DNA of 8,276 nucleotides from assembly GCA_001603685.1 (NCBI GenBank), contig LUZO01000318.1, forward strand, positions 1-8,276, in the 5' to 3' direction. The translations under genes and the position numbers were made by a program. Position 1 is the stretch's first letter; the number at the start of each line of letters is the position of its first letter. This document shows, in pieces, positions 1-5,654 of this stretch. Below the pieces are notes generated by a model that did not search any database, had not been told where the DNA came from, and saw only the letters and a list, made by a program, of their open reading frames with translations. The stretch is from Bacteroidales bacterium Bact_23 (GTDB taxonomy: Bacteria > Bacteroidota > Bacteroidia > Bacteroidales > Lentimicrobiaceae).

Positions 1-12
1 GTTTTAAACAAC

Positions 13-1995
13 ATGAAGATTCTGATAGCAAATCGCGGCGAAATCGCCCTAAGAATTCAGAGAACCGCACGCCGGATGAACATCCCGGTTGTGGCTGTTT
101 ATTCGCATCACGACAGCGATACCCAGCATGTGCTTCAGGCCGACGAAGCGGTGCTGCTTCAGGGCGAAAGCCTGGCCGAGACCTATCTCAATATCGAAGC
201 AATCATTGCGGTTGCCAGGCAAACGGGAGCTACGGCAATTCACCCGGGTTACGGGTTTTTGTCGGAGAATCCGCTGTTTCCTGAAGCCTGTGAAAAGGCC
301 GGCATTGAGTTTATTGGTCCTTCCGCCGCTTCCATCAGGGCGATGGGTAATAAGATTGCTGCCCGCGAAACCGCCGTCAAACTTAGCGTTCCGGTGAGCA
401 GCGGCATAACGGGAGAACCGGCATTTCTGCTCGAAAACCATGCTAAGGTGGGCTTCCCTATGCTGATCAAGGCGGCGGCGGGTGGCGGCGGAAAAGGGAT
501 GCGGATTGTCCGTTCGGCGGCAGAGCTTGAGCAGGCACTCGAAAACACTTCGCGTGAAGCGCTCAACTACTTCGGCGACGGAACCGTGTTCATCGAGAAG
601 TTTATCGAAAATCCCCGCCATATCGAAGTGCAGGTACTCGGCGATAAACACGGAAATATGGTTCATCTGTTCGAGCGCGAATGTTCGGCACAGCGCAGGC
701 ACCAGAAAATTGTGGAGGAAGCTCCCTCTCCCACCCTCACGCCCGAAGTCAGGAAAAAAATGGGTGAATCGGCGGTGCTGCTCGCCTCATCAATCGGGTA
801 TTATAGCGCCGGAACCATTGAGTTTCTGGTAGATAAGGATCTGAACTACTATTTCCTCGAGATGAATACCCGCATTCAGGTTGAGCATCCGGTTACTGAA
901 ATGACCACCGGCGTCGATCTGGTTGAAGAGCAGATAAAGATTGCCGGGGGCGAGGTTATGAAGCTGAAACAGGAGGATCTGAAGCAGACCGGGCACGCCA
1001 TCGAGTGCCGTATTTATGCCGAAGATCCTTTCAACAACTTTATGCCATCGCCTGGTGAAATCCGGTTGTACCGCGAGCCATCGGGTCCCGGTATTCGGGT
1101 GGATAGTATGGAAATTCCGGGAAGCGGTACCATCCACAGCTTTTTCGATCCCATGATCGGGAAACTGATTACCCGCGGAGAGACCCGGGAGGAGGCCCGA
1201 ATCCGGATGATCGGAGCACTAAGCAGGTATGCCGTTCAGGGCATTCAGACCAACCTGGCATTCCTTACCGGACTGATGCAGCATCAGTCATTTATCGGCA
1301 ACGAGATAACAACCAGATACATTGACGACAACCTGGAAGCGCTTACCAGTCACACCAAAGCACTGAAAGCCGCGGTTGATGCGGATATTCCGCTGCTGGC
1401 GGGATTTCTGGAGAGCCTGAAATACAAGGGAGAAAGCCAGGATAATATCTGGCAAACCATTGGTTACTGGCGCAACTCTCCCAATCCCAAACTAATCCTA
1501 GATGGCGAAGAGCATTATCTGGATTTTGTTTCCATCGCTAAGAACAACATCAAAATCAGGAAAAACGGCGAGGTAACCGAAGCCAGGCTTGAGCAGGACG
1601 ATGCCTCCGGCTGCCTGGTTTTCGGTGAAAAGCGCTACCCCTATTTTGCCGGAAGGGACGAAAAATGCCGGCTACTGACGGATATCTGCGGTTTTCAGTT
1701 CCATTTTCAGCGGGGCGACTGCGCCGGGCCTGAGAATGTGGATTTCCTGACCACCACCGATATGGTCACGGGTGGCAATGCCATTGTATCGCCCATGCCG
1801 GGCAAGGTACTGAAAATCAATGTTGCGGAAGGCGACAGGGTGGATAAGAATCAGGTACTGCTGGTGGTGGAAGCGATGAAGATGGAGAACAATGTGGTAA
1901 GCCCGGCCGATGGCAAAGTTGAGAGACTGCTTGTGAAGGAAGGTGATATGGTGGATGGAAGTGCACTGCTAATAGAACTGGAATTGGATGAATAA
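13..1995 (+). CDS. mccA: Biotin-dependent acyl-CoA carboxylase alpha subunit (biotin carboxylase + BCCP), probably 3-methylcrotonyl-CoA carboxylase
   Basis: This cytoplasmic subunit carboxylates its own biotin using ATP and bicarbonate, then presents carboxybiotin to a separate carboxyltransferase beta subunit. The 660 residues show the full fused layout. The biotin carboxylase domain covers about 1-445: HPGYGFLSEN at 77-86, glycine-rich ATP loop GGGGKG at 157-162, ERECSAQRRHQK at 221-232, and NTRIQVEHPVTE at 285-296 with the catalytic Arg at 287; Arg362 matches the second conserved arginine of E. coli AccC. A less conserved middle region follows, and the C-terminal biotinyl domain has EAMKMEN with the biotin-accepting Lys623. 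Length suits MCC or propionyl-CoA carboxylase alpha subunits; the stand-alone AccC is about 450 residues. The MCC assignment rests on the downstream HMG-CoA lyase and CoA-transferase, since the sequence alone does not exclude propionyl- or geranyl-CoA carboxylase. No beta subunit lies in the window. The start is preceded by AAACAAC and no Shine-Dalgarno sequence. Confidence 0.9.
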   Translation: MKILIANRGEIALRIQRTARRMNIPVVAVYSHHDSDTQHVLQADEAVLLQGESLAETYLNIEAIIAVARQTGATAIHPGYGFLSENPLFPEACEKAGIEFIGPSAASIRAMGNKIAARETAVKLSVPVSSGITGEPAFLLENHAKVGFPMLIKAAAGGGGKGMRIVRSAAELEQALENTSREALNYFGDGTVFIEKFIENPRHIEVQVLGDKHGNMVHLFERECSAQRRHQKIVEEAPSPTLTPEVRKKMGESAVLLASSIGYYSAGTIEFLVDKDLNYYFLEMNTRIQVEHPVTEMTTGVDLVEEQIKIAGGEVMKLKQEDLKQTGHAIECRIYAEDPFNNFMPSPGEIRLYREPSGPGIRVDSMEIPGSGTIHSFFDPMIGKLITRGETREEARIRMIGALSRYAVQGIQTNLAFLTGLMQHQSFIGNEITTRYIDDNLEALTSHTKALKAAVDADIPLLAGFLESLKYKGESQDNIWQTIGYWRNSPNPKLILDGEEHYLDFVSIAKNNIKIRKNGEVTEARLEQDDASGCLVFGEKRYPYFAGRDEKCRLLTDICGFQFHFQRGDCAGPENVDFLTTTDMVTGGNAIVSPMPGKVLKINVAEGDRVDKNQVLLVVEAMKMENNVVSPADGKVERLLVKEGDMVDGSALLIELELDE

Positions 1996-2041
1996 ATGCG
2001 ACGGAATTCACGCCTCTTCAAAATTTTCGGTACGAAAACAG

Positions 2042-2049
2042 TATATTTG
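2042..2049 (+). promoter_or_regulatory. Candidate Bacteroidota -7 promoter element upstream of the acyl-CoA dehydrogenase
   Basis: TATATTTG matches the Bacteroidota sigma-ABfr -7 consensus TAnnTTTG exactly. It sits about 100 bases before the acyl-CoA dehydrogenase start, in the 156-base gap after the carboxylase gene. I see no convincing TTG at the expected -33 distance, and the match could be chance in AT-rich DNA. If real, the dehydrogenase could be transcribed apart from the carboxylase gene. Confidence 0.25.
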
Positions 2050-2151
2050 AAGAAAAGTTAGGAAACCACTTCAGCGCATTCGGACAGAGCATAAATATTT
2101 CAGAAATAAATTGTTTATTCAGAGAATTAAAGAACTTCAAAACAACACGGT

Positions 2152-3297
2152 ATGGATTTTAATTTAAGTGAAGAGCACCGTATGATCAGGGAAACTGTAA
2201 GGCAGTTTGCCGAGCGGGAAATCAGGCCGGTAGCACGCGAACTCGACGAAAAAGAGGAATTCTCATACGACCTGACCCGAAAAATGGGCGAACTGGGTCT
2301 GTTTGGCATCTACCTGCCCGAAAAATACGGCGGCCAGGGGCTCGACTATCTGGCCTACATCATCGCCGTTGAGGAGATTGCACGCGTTGACGGATCTCAG
2401 GCTTCCACCCTTGCAGCCAATAACTCGCTGGGAATAGGCCCGTTGTACTATTTTGGCAACGAAGAGCAGAAAATGAGATACCTGCCGAAGCTCTGTACCG
2501 GTGAAGGCCTCTGGGCATTCGGACTTACCGAACCTGATGCCGGCTCCGATTCAAGAGGCTCGAAAACCAGAGCCCATGTCGAAAACGGCGAATGGGTTAT
2601 CAACGGCTCCAAAATATTCATTACCAACGGTTCGGCTGATATCTCGCTCGGAACTACCGTTCAGGCGGTAACCGGCGAAAAAGACGGGAAAAAGGAGTTC
2701 TCCACCATTATTGTCGAAAGAGGAACGCCCGGATTTACGCAGCAATCCATGCACGGCAAGCTGATGTGGCGGGCATCCGATACCGCACAGCTCTTTTTCG
2801 ATGACTGCAGGGTTCCTGAGGAAAACCTGCTGGGAAAACGGGGCGAAGGCTCGAAAATCATGCTTTCCACCCTCGATTCGGGGAGGCTTTCCATAGCCGC
2901 CATGGGGCTGGGCTGCGCTCAGGGCGCTTTTGAGCTTGCGCTGGCTTATGCAAAAGAGCGTAAACAGTTCGGCCAGCCGATATCAAAATTCCAGGCCATC
3001 GCATTTAAACTGGCCGATATGGCAACCAAAATCGAACTGGCACGCAACCTGCTCTATAAAGCCTGCTGGCTGAAGGATACCGGACAGCCTTATGGAAAAG
3101 AGTCGGCCATGGCCAAGCTCTATTGCTCAGAAATTGCCAAAGAGGTTGCCGACGAGGCCGTTCAGATTCACGGAGGCTACGGCCTGATGAAGGATTACGA
3201 AATTGAGCGCTTCTACCGCGACCAGCGGCTGCTGCAGATTGGCGAAGGCACCTCTGAAATTCAGCGGCTGGTGATTTCGCGACATATTGGTTGCTGA
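2152..3297 (+). CDS. Acyl-CoA dehydrogenase (short- or branched-chain type)
   Basis: This FAD enzyme removes two hydrogens from an acyl-CoA to give the 2-enoyl-CoA and passes electrons to electron-transfer flavoprotein. At 381 residues it has the normal bacterial length and all three regions: helical N-terminal domain (about 1-120), middle beta domain (about 120-230), and C-terminal helical domain. Both family signatures are visible: GLTEPDAGSDSRGS at 124-137, and the segment 338-357 beginning QIHGGYGL and ending in Arg-Asp. ERKQFGQPI at 269-277 is the usual FAD/dimer segment. The catalytic base is predicted to be Glu365 in IGEGTSEIQR, the position used by butyryl- and medium-chain enzymes. 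Classical isovaleryl-CoA dehydrogenase has Gly/Ala there and a catalytic Glu in LDLER; here that segment is LDSGR (Gly243). Context suggests isovaleryl- or another branched acyl-CoA, but the residues do not prove it. Confidence 0.92.
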   Translation: MDFNLSEEHRMIRETVRQFAEREIRPVARELDEKEEFSYDLTRKMGELGLFGIYLPEKYGGQGLDYLAYIIAVEEIARVDGSQASTLAANNSLGIGPLYYFGNEEQKMRYLPKLCTGEGLWAFGLTEPDAGSDSRGSKTRAHVENGEWVINGSKIFITNGSADISLGTTVQAVTGEKDGKKEFSTIIVERGTPGFTQQSMHGKLMWRASDTAQLFFDDCRVPEENLLGKRGEGSKIMLSTLDSGRLSIAAMGLGCAQGAFELALAYAKERKQFGQPISKFQAIAFKLADMATKIELARNLLYKACWLKDTGQPYGKESAMAKLYCSEIAKEVADEAVQIHGGYGLMKDYEIERFYRDQRLLQIGEGTSEIQRLVISRHIGC

Positions 3298-3567
3298 ACT
3301 TGCTGAAAAACAAGAAGGTATAGTAAATCATTTTCTGTCCGACCAATACTCCGCCGGGCTGATGAACCATGACCGGCTTTAATGGGTGTGATTTTATGAT
3401 TTTCCGTTTGGTGAAAAAGCCTGATTATCCCGGGAAAGATATCATCCGGCCAGCCAGATAAACATGCCTCAGAAAACGATTCCTTCAAACAATATTTTTA
3501 GAAAACAGTTAATTTATCATAGCCCTGTCTGCTCACTCCCAAGTCAATTTGCCGTATGGAACACAAC

Positions 3568-4407
3568 ATGAAGATCTACCTTACAGAAGCGCCCCGCGAT
3601 GCCTGGCAGGGGCTGCCCCGGGTAATTGTCCCGGAAAAACGAGCGGCTTATATCAATGCTTTGCTGAAAGTTGGTTTTGATGTGATTGACTTCGGGAGTT
3701 TCGTATCGCCAAAGGCCATCCCGCAAATGAGCGGGCAGGATGAGGTACTGAAGCTGGTGGATAAAACCGGAAGCAACACCAAACTGATGGCAATCGTGGG
3801 AAATGTTCGCGGAGGAAGGGATGCGGCAGCACAGCCAAAGGTGGATATCATGGGATTTCCGTATTCGGGTTCCGGCACATTCCTTAAAAGAAACATCAAT
3901 GCCGACCATGAAACGGCCCTGAATATCATCAGCGACCTGACGGCCATCTGTATTGAGCACAAAAAGGTGCTGCGTATCTTCATGAGTATGGCGTATGGCA
4001 ATCCGTACGGCGAACCATGGAGCATCGACCTGCTGAAAAAGCATGTGGAAATCCTTGGCAATAAAGGAATTACCACGATAACACTGGCTGATACCATTGG
4101 CATTGCCTCAGCGGAAATGATCGGCGAGGTATATTCAGAACTGATCAACAGCTTTCCTGGGTTTCAGTTTGGGTTGCACATCCACACCAAAGCCGGGGAG
4201 TGGCGCGCAAAGCTGGATGCAGCCTGGGATGCCGGCTGTCGCTGGTACGAAGGGGTTATCAACGGAATAGGCGGCTGCCCGCTGAGCGGTTACGAGCTGG
4301 TTGGAAACCTCGACACCCTGCATCTGCTCGATTTCCTGGATGAAAAACAGGCGCACCACAACATCAGCCGCGAACGGTTGCTGGAGGTATTTCAGACGGG
4401 GTATTAG
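3568..4407 (+). CDS. mvaB: Hydroxymethylglutaryl-CoA lyase (HMG-CoA lyase), Bacteroidota-type
   Basis: The enzyme cleaves 3-hydroxy-3-methylglutaryl-CoA to acetyl-CoA and acetoacetate, the last carbon-chain step of leucine breakdown. It is a divergent DRE-TIM barrel of about 279 residues. Numbering from this start, Arg10-Asp11 in PRDAWQG correspond to human Arg41-Asp42; Asp175 in ADTIG to Asp204; His204 and His206 in HIHT to the metal ligands His233/His235; Cys237 in GGCP to Cys266; and Asn247 in GNLDT to Asn275. SFVSPKAIPQM is very close to the human SFVSPKWVPQM. Human Glu72 is replaced by Asp41 (VIDFGSFVSP), and the usual GPRDGLQ loop is altered. An in-frame ATG at 3556 would add MEHN. I prefer 3568 because MKIYLTEAPRD begins directly with the first barrel strand and its ATG follows ACAAC, as in the carboxylase gene. 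The product feeds the CoA-transferase encoded downstream. Confidence 0.88.
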   Translation: MKIYLTEAPRDAWQGLPRVIVPEKRAAYINALLKVGFDVIDFGSFVSPKAIPQMSGQDEVLKLVDKTGSNTKLMAIVGNVRGGRDAAAQPKVDIMGFPYSGSGTFLKRNINADHETALNIISDLTAICIEHKKVLRIFMSMAYGNPYGEPWSIDLLKKHVEILGNKGITTITLADTIGIASAEMIGEVYSELINSFPGFQFGLHIHTKAGEWRAKLDAAWDAGCRWYEGVINGIGGCPLSGYELVGNLDTLHLLDFLDEKQAHHNISRERLLEVFQTGY

Positions 4408-4426
4408 AGATTTGAGGATTTGAAAC

Positions 4427-4478
4427 GCCTGGCGGCGCTCCGCCGCGGCGGATGAAGATTTGCAGTGCCTGGCGGCGC
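4427..4478. repeat. 12-bp direct repeat, period 40, around a GC-rich palindrome
   Basis: GCCTGGCGGCGC occurs at 4427-4438 and again at 4467-4478, exactly 40 bases apart. The similarity extends imperfectly leftward over roughly 30 bases (about 22 of 30 identical), so this looks like a decayed tandem duplication. It starts about 20 bases after the HMG-CoA lyase stop. Confidence 0.7.
4439..4452. repeat. Perfect 14-bp palindrome, left copy
   Basis: TCCGCCGCGGCGGA equals its own reverse complement. An identical copy lies at 4712-4725, on the other side of the heptamer array. As RNA it could fold into a short hairpin with a CGCG loop; as DNA it could be a cruciform or a dimeric protein site. Function is unknown. 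Confidence 0.8.
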
Positions 4479-4486
4479 ATTCAAGT

Positions 4487-4499
4487 CCGCCTTTGGCGG
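4487..4499. repeat. Short GC-rich inverted repeat
   Basis: CCGCC-TTT-GGCGG forms a 5-bp stem with a 3-base loop just before the heptamer array. It shares the CCGCC/GGCGG core with the two 14-bp palindromes, and may be a degenerate relative of them. Confidence 0.5.
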
Positions 4500-4514
4500 T
4501 ACACCAATGCTTTC

Positions 4515-4626
4515 TTACTTCTTACCTCTTACCTCTTACCTCTTACCTCTTACTTCTTACTTCTTACTTCTTACTTCTTACTTCTTACCTCTTACCTCTT
4601 ACTTCTTACTTCTTACCTCTTACTTC
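4515..4626 (+). repeat. Heptamer tandem array (TTACYTC)x16
   Basis: Sixteen uninterrupted copies of a 7-bp unit run from 4515 to 4626. Every unit is TTACTTC or TTACCTC; the single variable base, in order, is T C C C C T T T T T C C T T C T. A degenerate unit TGACCTC follows at 4627-4633. The plus strand is entirely pyrimidines apart from one A per unit. Runs of like variants (4 C, then 5 T) suggest expansion by slippage or unequal exchange in blocks. Seven is not a multiple of three, so it is not conserved for coding. Confidence 0.95.
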
Positions 4627-4630
4627 TGAC

Positions 4631-4701
4631 CTCCTCCGCCTTGGTTTCGACTCGGCTTCGACTTCGCTCAGCCACCGCGAGAGCCTCAGGCATCGGAGGA
4701 G
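4631..4701. repeat. Repeat-like module bounded by CTCCTCCG / CGGAGGAG inverted repeats
   Basis: CTCCTCCG at 4631-4638 pairs with CGGAGGAG at 4694-4701, and the stem extends two more pairs past a bulged C. Inside lie two adjacent 11-mers, TTCGACTCGGC (4646-4656) and TTCGACTTCGC (4657-4667), then GCTCAGCCACCG. On the minus strand this reads GGTGGCTGAGCGAAGTCGAA, a string resembling interspersed repeats I recall from Bacteroidota and cyanobacterial genomes; that resemblance is from memory and unverified. Confidence 0.55.
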
Positions 4702-4711
4702 TCTGACTTCT

Positions 4712-4725
4712 TCCGCCGCGGCGGA
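4712..4725. repeat. Perfect 14-bp palindrome, right copy
   Basis: This is identical to the palindrome at 4439-4452. Here it also sits inside a weaker outer inverted repeat, GTCTGA (4701-4706) with TCAGAC (4734-4739), giving a nested dyad. The following sequence is CCTCTTCC and not a T-run, so a classical terminator is unlikely. Confidence 0.8.
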
Positions 4726-4867
4726 CTCTGACTTCAGACCTCTTCCTTTTCCCAATTAACTTCAATACTTATGACTATCAATGGTTTTTTATCTAACTTT
4801 ACACCGGATACACAGCACCCACACTTTTTTACATAAGATATTGTTAATCAACTAAATAAAACTCAAA

Positions 4868-5557
4868 ATGAATAAGGTTGTAAAAAATGCAAAAGAAGCC
4901 ATTCAGGGAATTACCGACGGAATGACCCTGATGGTAGGCGGCTTCGGACTGAGCGGAATACCCGAAAACTGCATCACTGCACTGGTCGAAAGCGGAGTTA
5001 AGGGTCTTACCTGTATCTCGAACAATGCCGGTGTGGATGATTTCGGGCTTGGACTTCTGCTTCAGAAAAGGCAGATCAAAAAGATGATTTCATCGTATGT
5101 GGGCGAAAACGCCGAATTTGAAAGGCAGCTGCTGAACGGCGAACTGGAAGTTGACCTCATTCCCCAGGGTACCCTTGCCGAGCGCTGCAGAGCCGGAGGA
5201 GCCGGAATTCCCGCTTTCTTCGTACCGGCCGGTTATGGTACCGAAGTGGCTGAAGGAAAAGAGGTGCGCGTTTTCAACGGTAAACCCCATCTGCTTGAGC
5301 ATGCCCTTACCGCCGATTTTGCCATCGTAAAAGCATGGAAAGGCGATACCCACGGTAACCTCATCTACCGCAACACGGCCAACAACTTCAACCAGCCCAT
5401 GGCTACTGCCGGAAAAATTACCATTGCCGAAGTGGAAGAGCTGGTACCTTTCGGTGAGCTGGATCCCAATCAGATCCACACCCCCGGCATCTTCGTAAAC
5501 AGAATTTTCCAGGGAACCGATTACGAAAAGAGAATCGAAAGGCTGACTGAAAGATAG
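4868..5557 (+). CDS. scoA: Succinyl-CoA:3-oxoacid CoA-transferase subunit A
   Basis: With ScoB this cytoplasmic enzyme moves CoA from succinyl-CoA to acetoacetate, giving acetoacetyl-CoA and succinate. The 229 residues match the usual size of the A subunit. CoA-transferase signature 1 is complete at 17-32 (DGMTLMVGGFGLSGIP). Further conserved blocks are NNAGVDDFGLGLLL (52-65), QIKKMISSYVGEN (69-81), QGTLAERCRAGGAGIP (99-114), VKAWKGDTHGNL (153-164) and HTPGIFV near the C-terminus. These blocks resemble Bacillus ScoA more than acetate-using AtoD, so succinyl-CoA is the likelier donor. It follows the HMG-CoA lyase gene, whose product acetoacetate is its substrate. The start has an A-rich leader (AAATAAAACTCAAA) and no Shine-Dalgarno sequence. 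The catalytic glutamate is on the partner subunit. Confidence 0.94.
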   Translation: MNKVVKNAKEAIQGITDGMTLMVGGFGLSGIPENCITALVESGVKGLTCISNNAGVDDFGLGLLLQKRQIKKMISSYVGENAEFERQLLNGELEVDLIPQGTLAERCRAGGAGIPAFFVPAGYGTEVAEGKEVRVFNGKPHLLEHALTADFAIVKAWKGDTHGNLIYRNTANNFNQPMATAGKITIAEVEELVPFGELDPNQIHTPGIFVNRIFQGTDYEKRIERLTER

Positions 5558-5558
5558 G

Positions 5559-5625
5559 AAGCAGTGCGCCGGGATTTCAGCAATGAGAAGCTGAAATTTC
5601 AAAACTGCTTTTTTGTGTTTTTTCT
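5559..5625 (+). terminator. Nested terminator-like hairpin between scoA and scoB (possible attenuator)
   Basis: An outer stem AAGCAGT (5559-5565) / ACTGCTT (5604-5610) encloses an inner stem ATTTCAGC (5574-5581) / GCTGAAAT (5590-5597). The inner stem can extend to 11 pairs (5571-5581 / 5590-5600) with two G-T wobbles and has an 8-base loop. A T-rich tail, TTTTGTGTTTTTTC, follows immediately. The form is that of an intrinsic terminator, placed two bases after the scoA stop and 30-odd bases before scoB. It could lower scoB expression, protect the upstream 3' end, or be leaky. Confidence 0.55.
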
Positions 5626-5654
5626 TATTGACTTAAAATTTACAACATAAAGAT

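Larger units (their letters stand above)
4408..4867. other. Gene-free, repeat-rich intergenic region between HMG-CoA lyase and scoA
   Basis: This 460-base gap holds no believable gene. Its first 330 bases are a mosaic: a GC-rich stretch with a direct repeat and palindrome, a pyrimidine-rich heptamer array, a TTCGACT-containing module, and a second copy of the palindrome. The last 120 bases are AT-rich and ordinary and lead to the scoA start. TAACTTTA at 4794-4801 is a one-mismatch fit to the Bacteroidota -7 element but has no clear -33 partner. Open frames across the array (for example 4452-4706 and 4460-4759) exist only because the repeat contains no plus-strand stop; their products are low-complexity Leu/Thr/Ser/Tyr repeats. 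Confidence 0.85.

Noticed and set aside
49..702. 217-residue minus-strand open frame inside the carboxylase gene
   Set aside because: It is antisense to the conserved biotin carboxylase domain and has no recognisable motif.
3353..3377. Possible terminator GCCGG...CCGGC after the dehydrogenase gene
   Set aside because: The stem is only 5 bp with a 15-base loop and no T-run of note (TTTAAT); too weak to call.
3005..3488. Minus-strand open frames over the dehydrogenase 3' end and the following gap
   Set aside because: They overlap a clear conserved gene on the plus strand, have no recognisable domain, and their composition fits antisense shadow.
3544..4148. Long minus-strand open frames opposite the HMG-CoA lyase gene
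   Set aside because: Both 166-residue frames are antisense to a conserved catalytic protein and look like composition-driven shadows.
4515..4626. CRISPR array
   Set aside because: The unit is 7 bp with no spacers, and no cas genes are visible; it is a simple tandem repeat.
4452..4759. Two overlapping plus-strand open frames giving Leu/Thr/Ser/Tyr-rich repeat peptides
   Set aside because: They exist only because the TTACYTC unit has no plus-strand stop codon. The 7-bp unit shifts frame every copy, the frames overlap one another, and the peptides are low complexity with no initiation signal.
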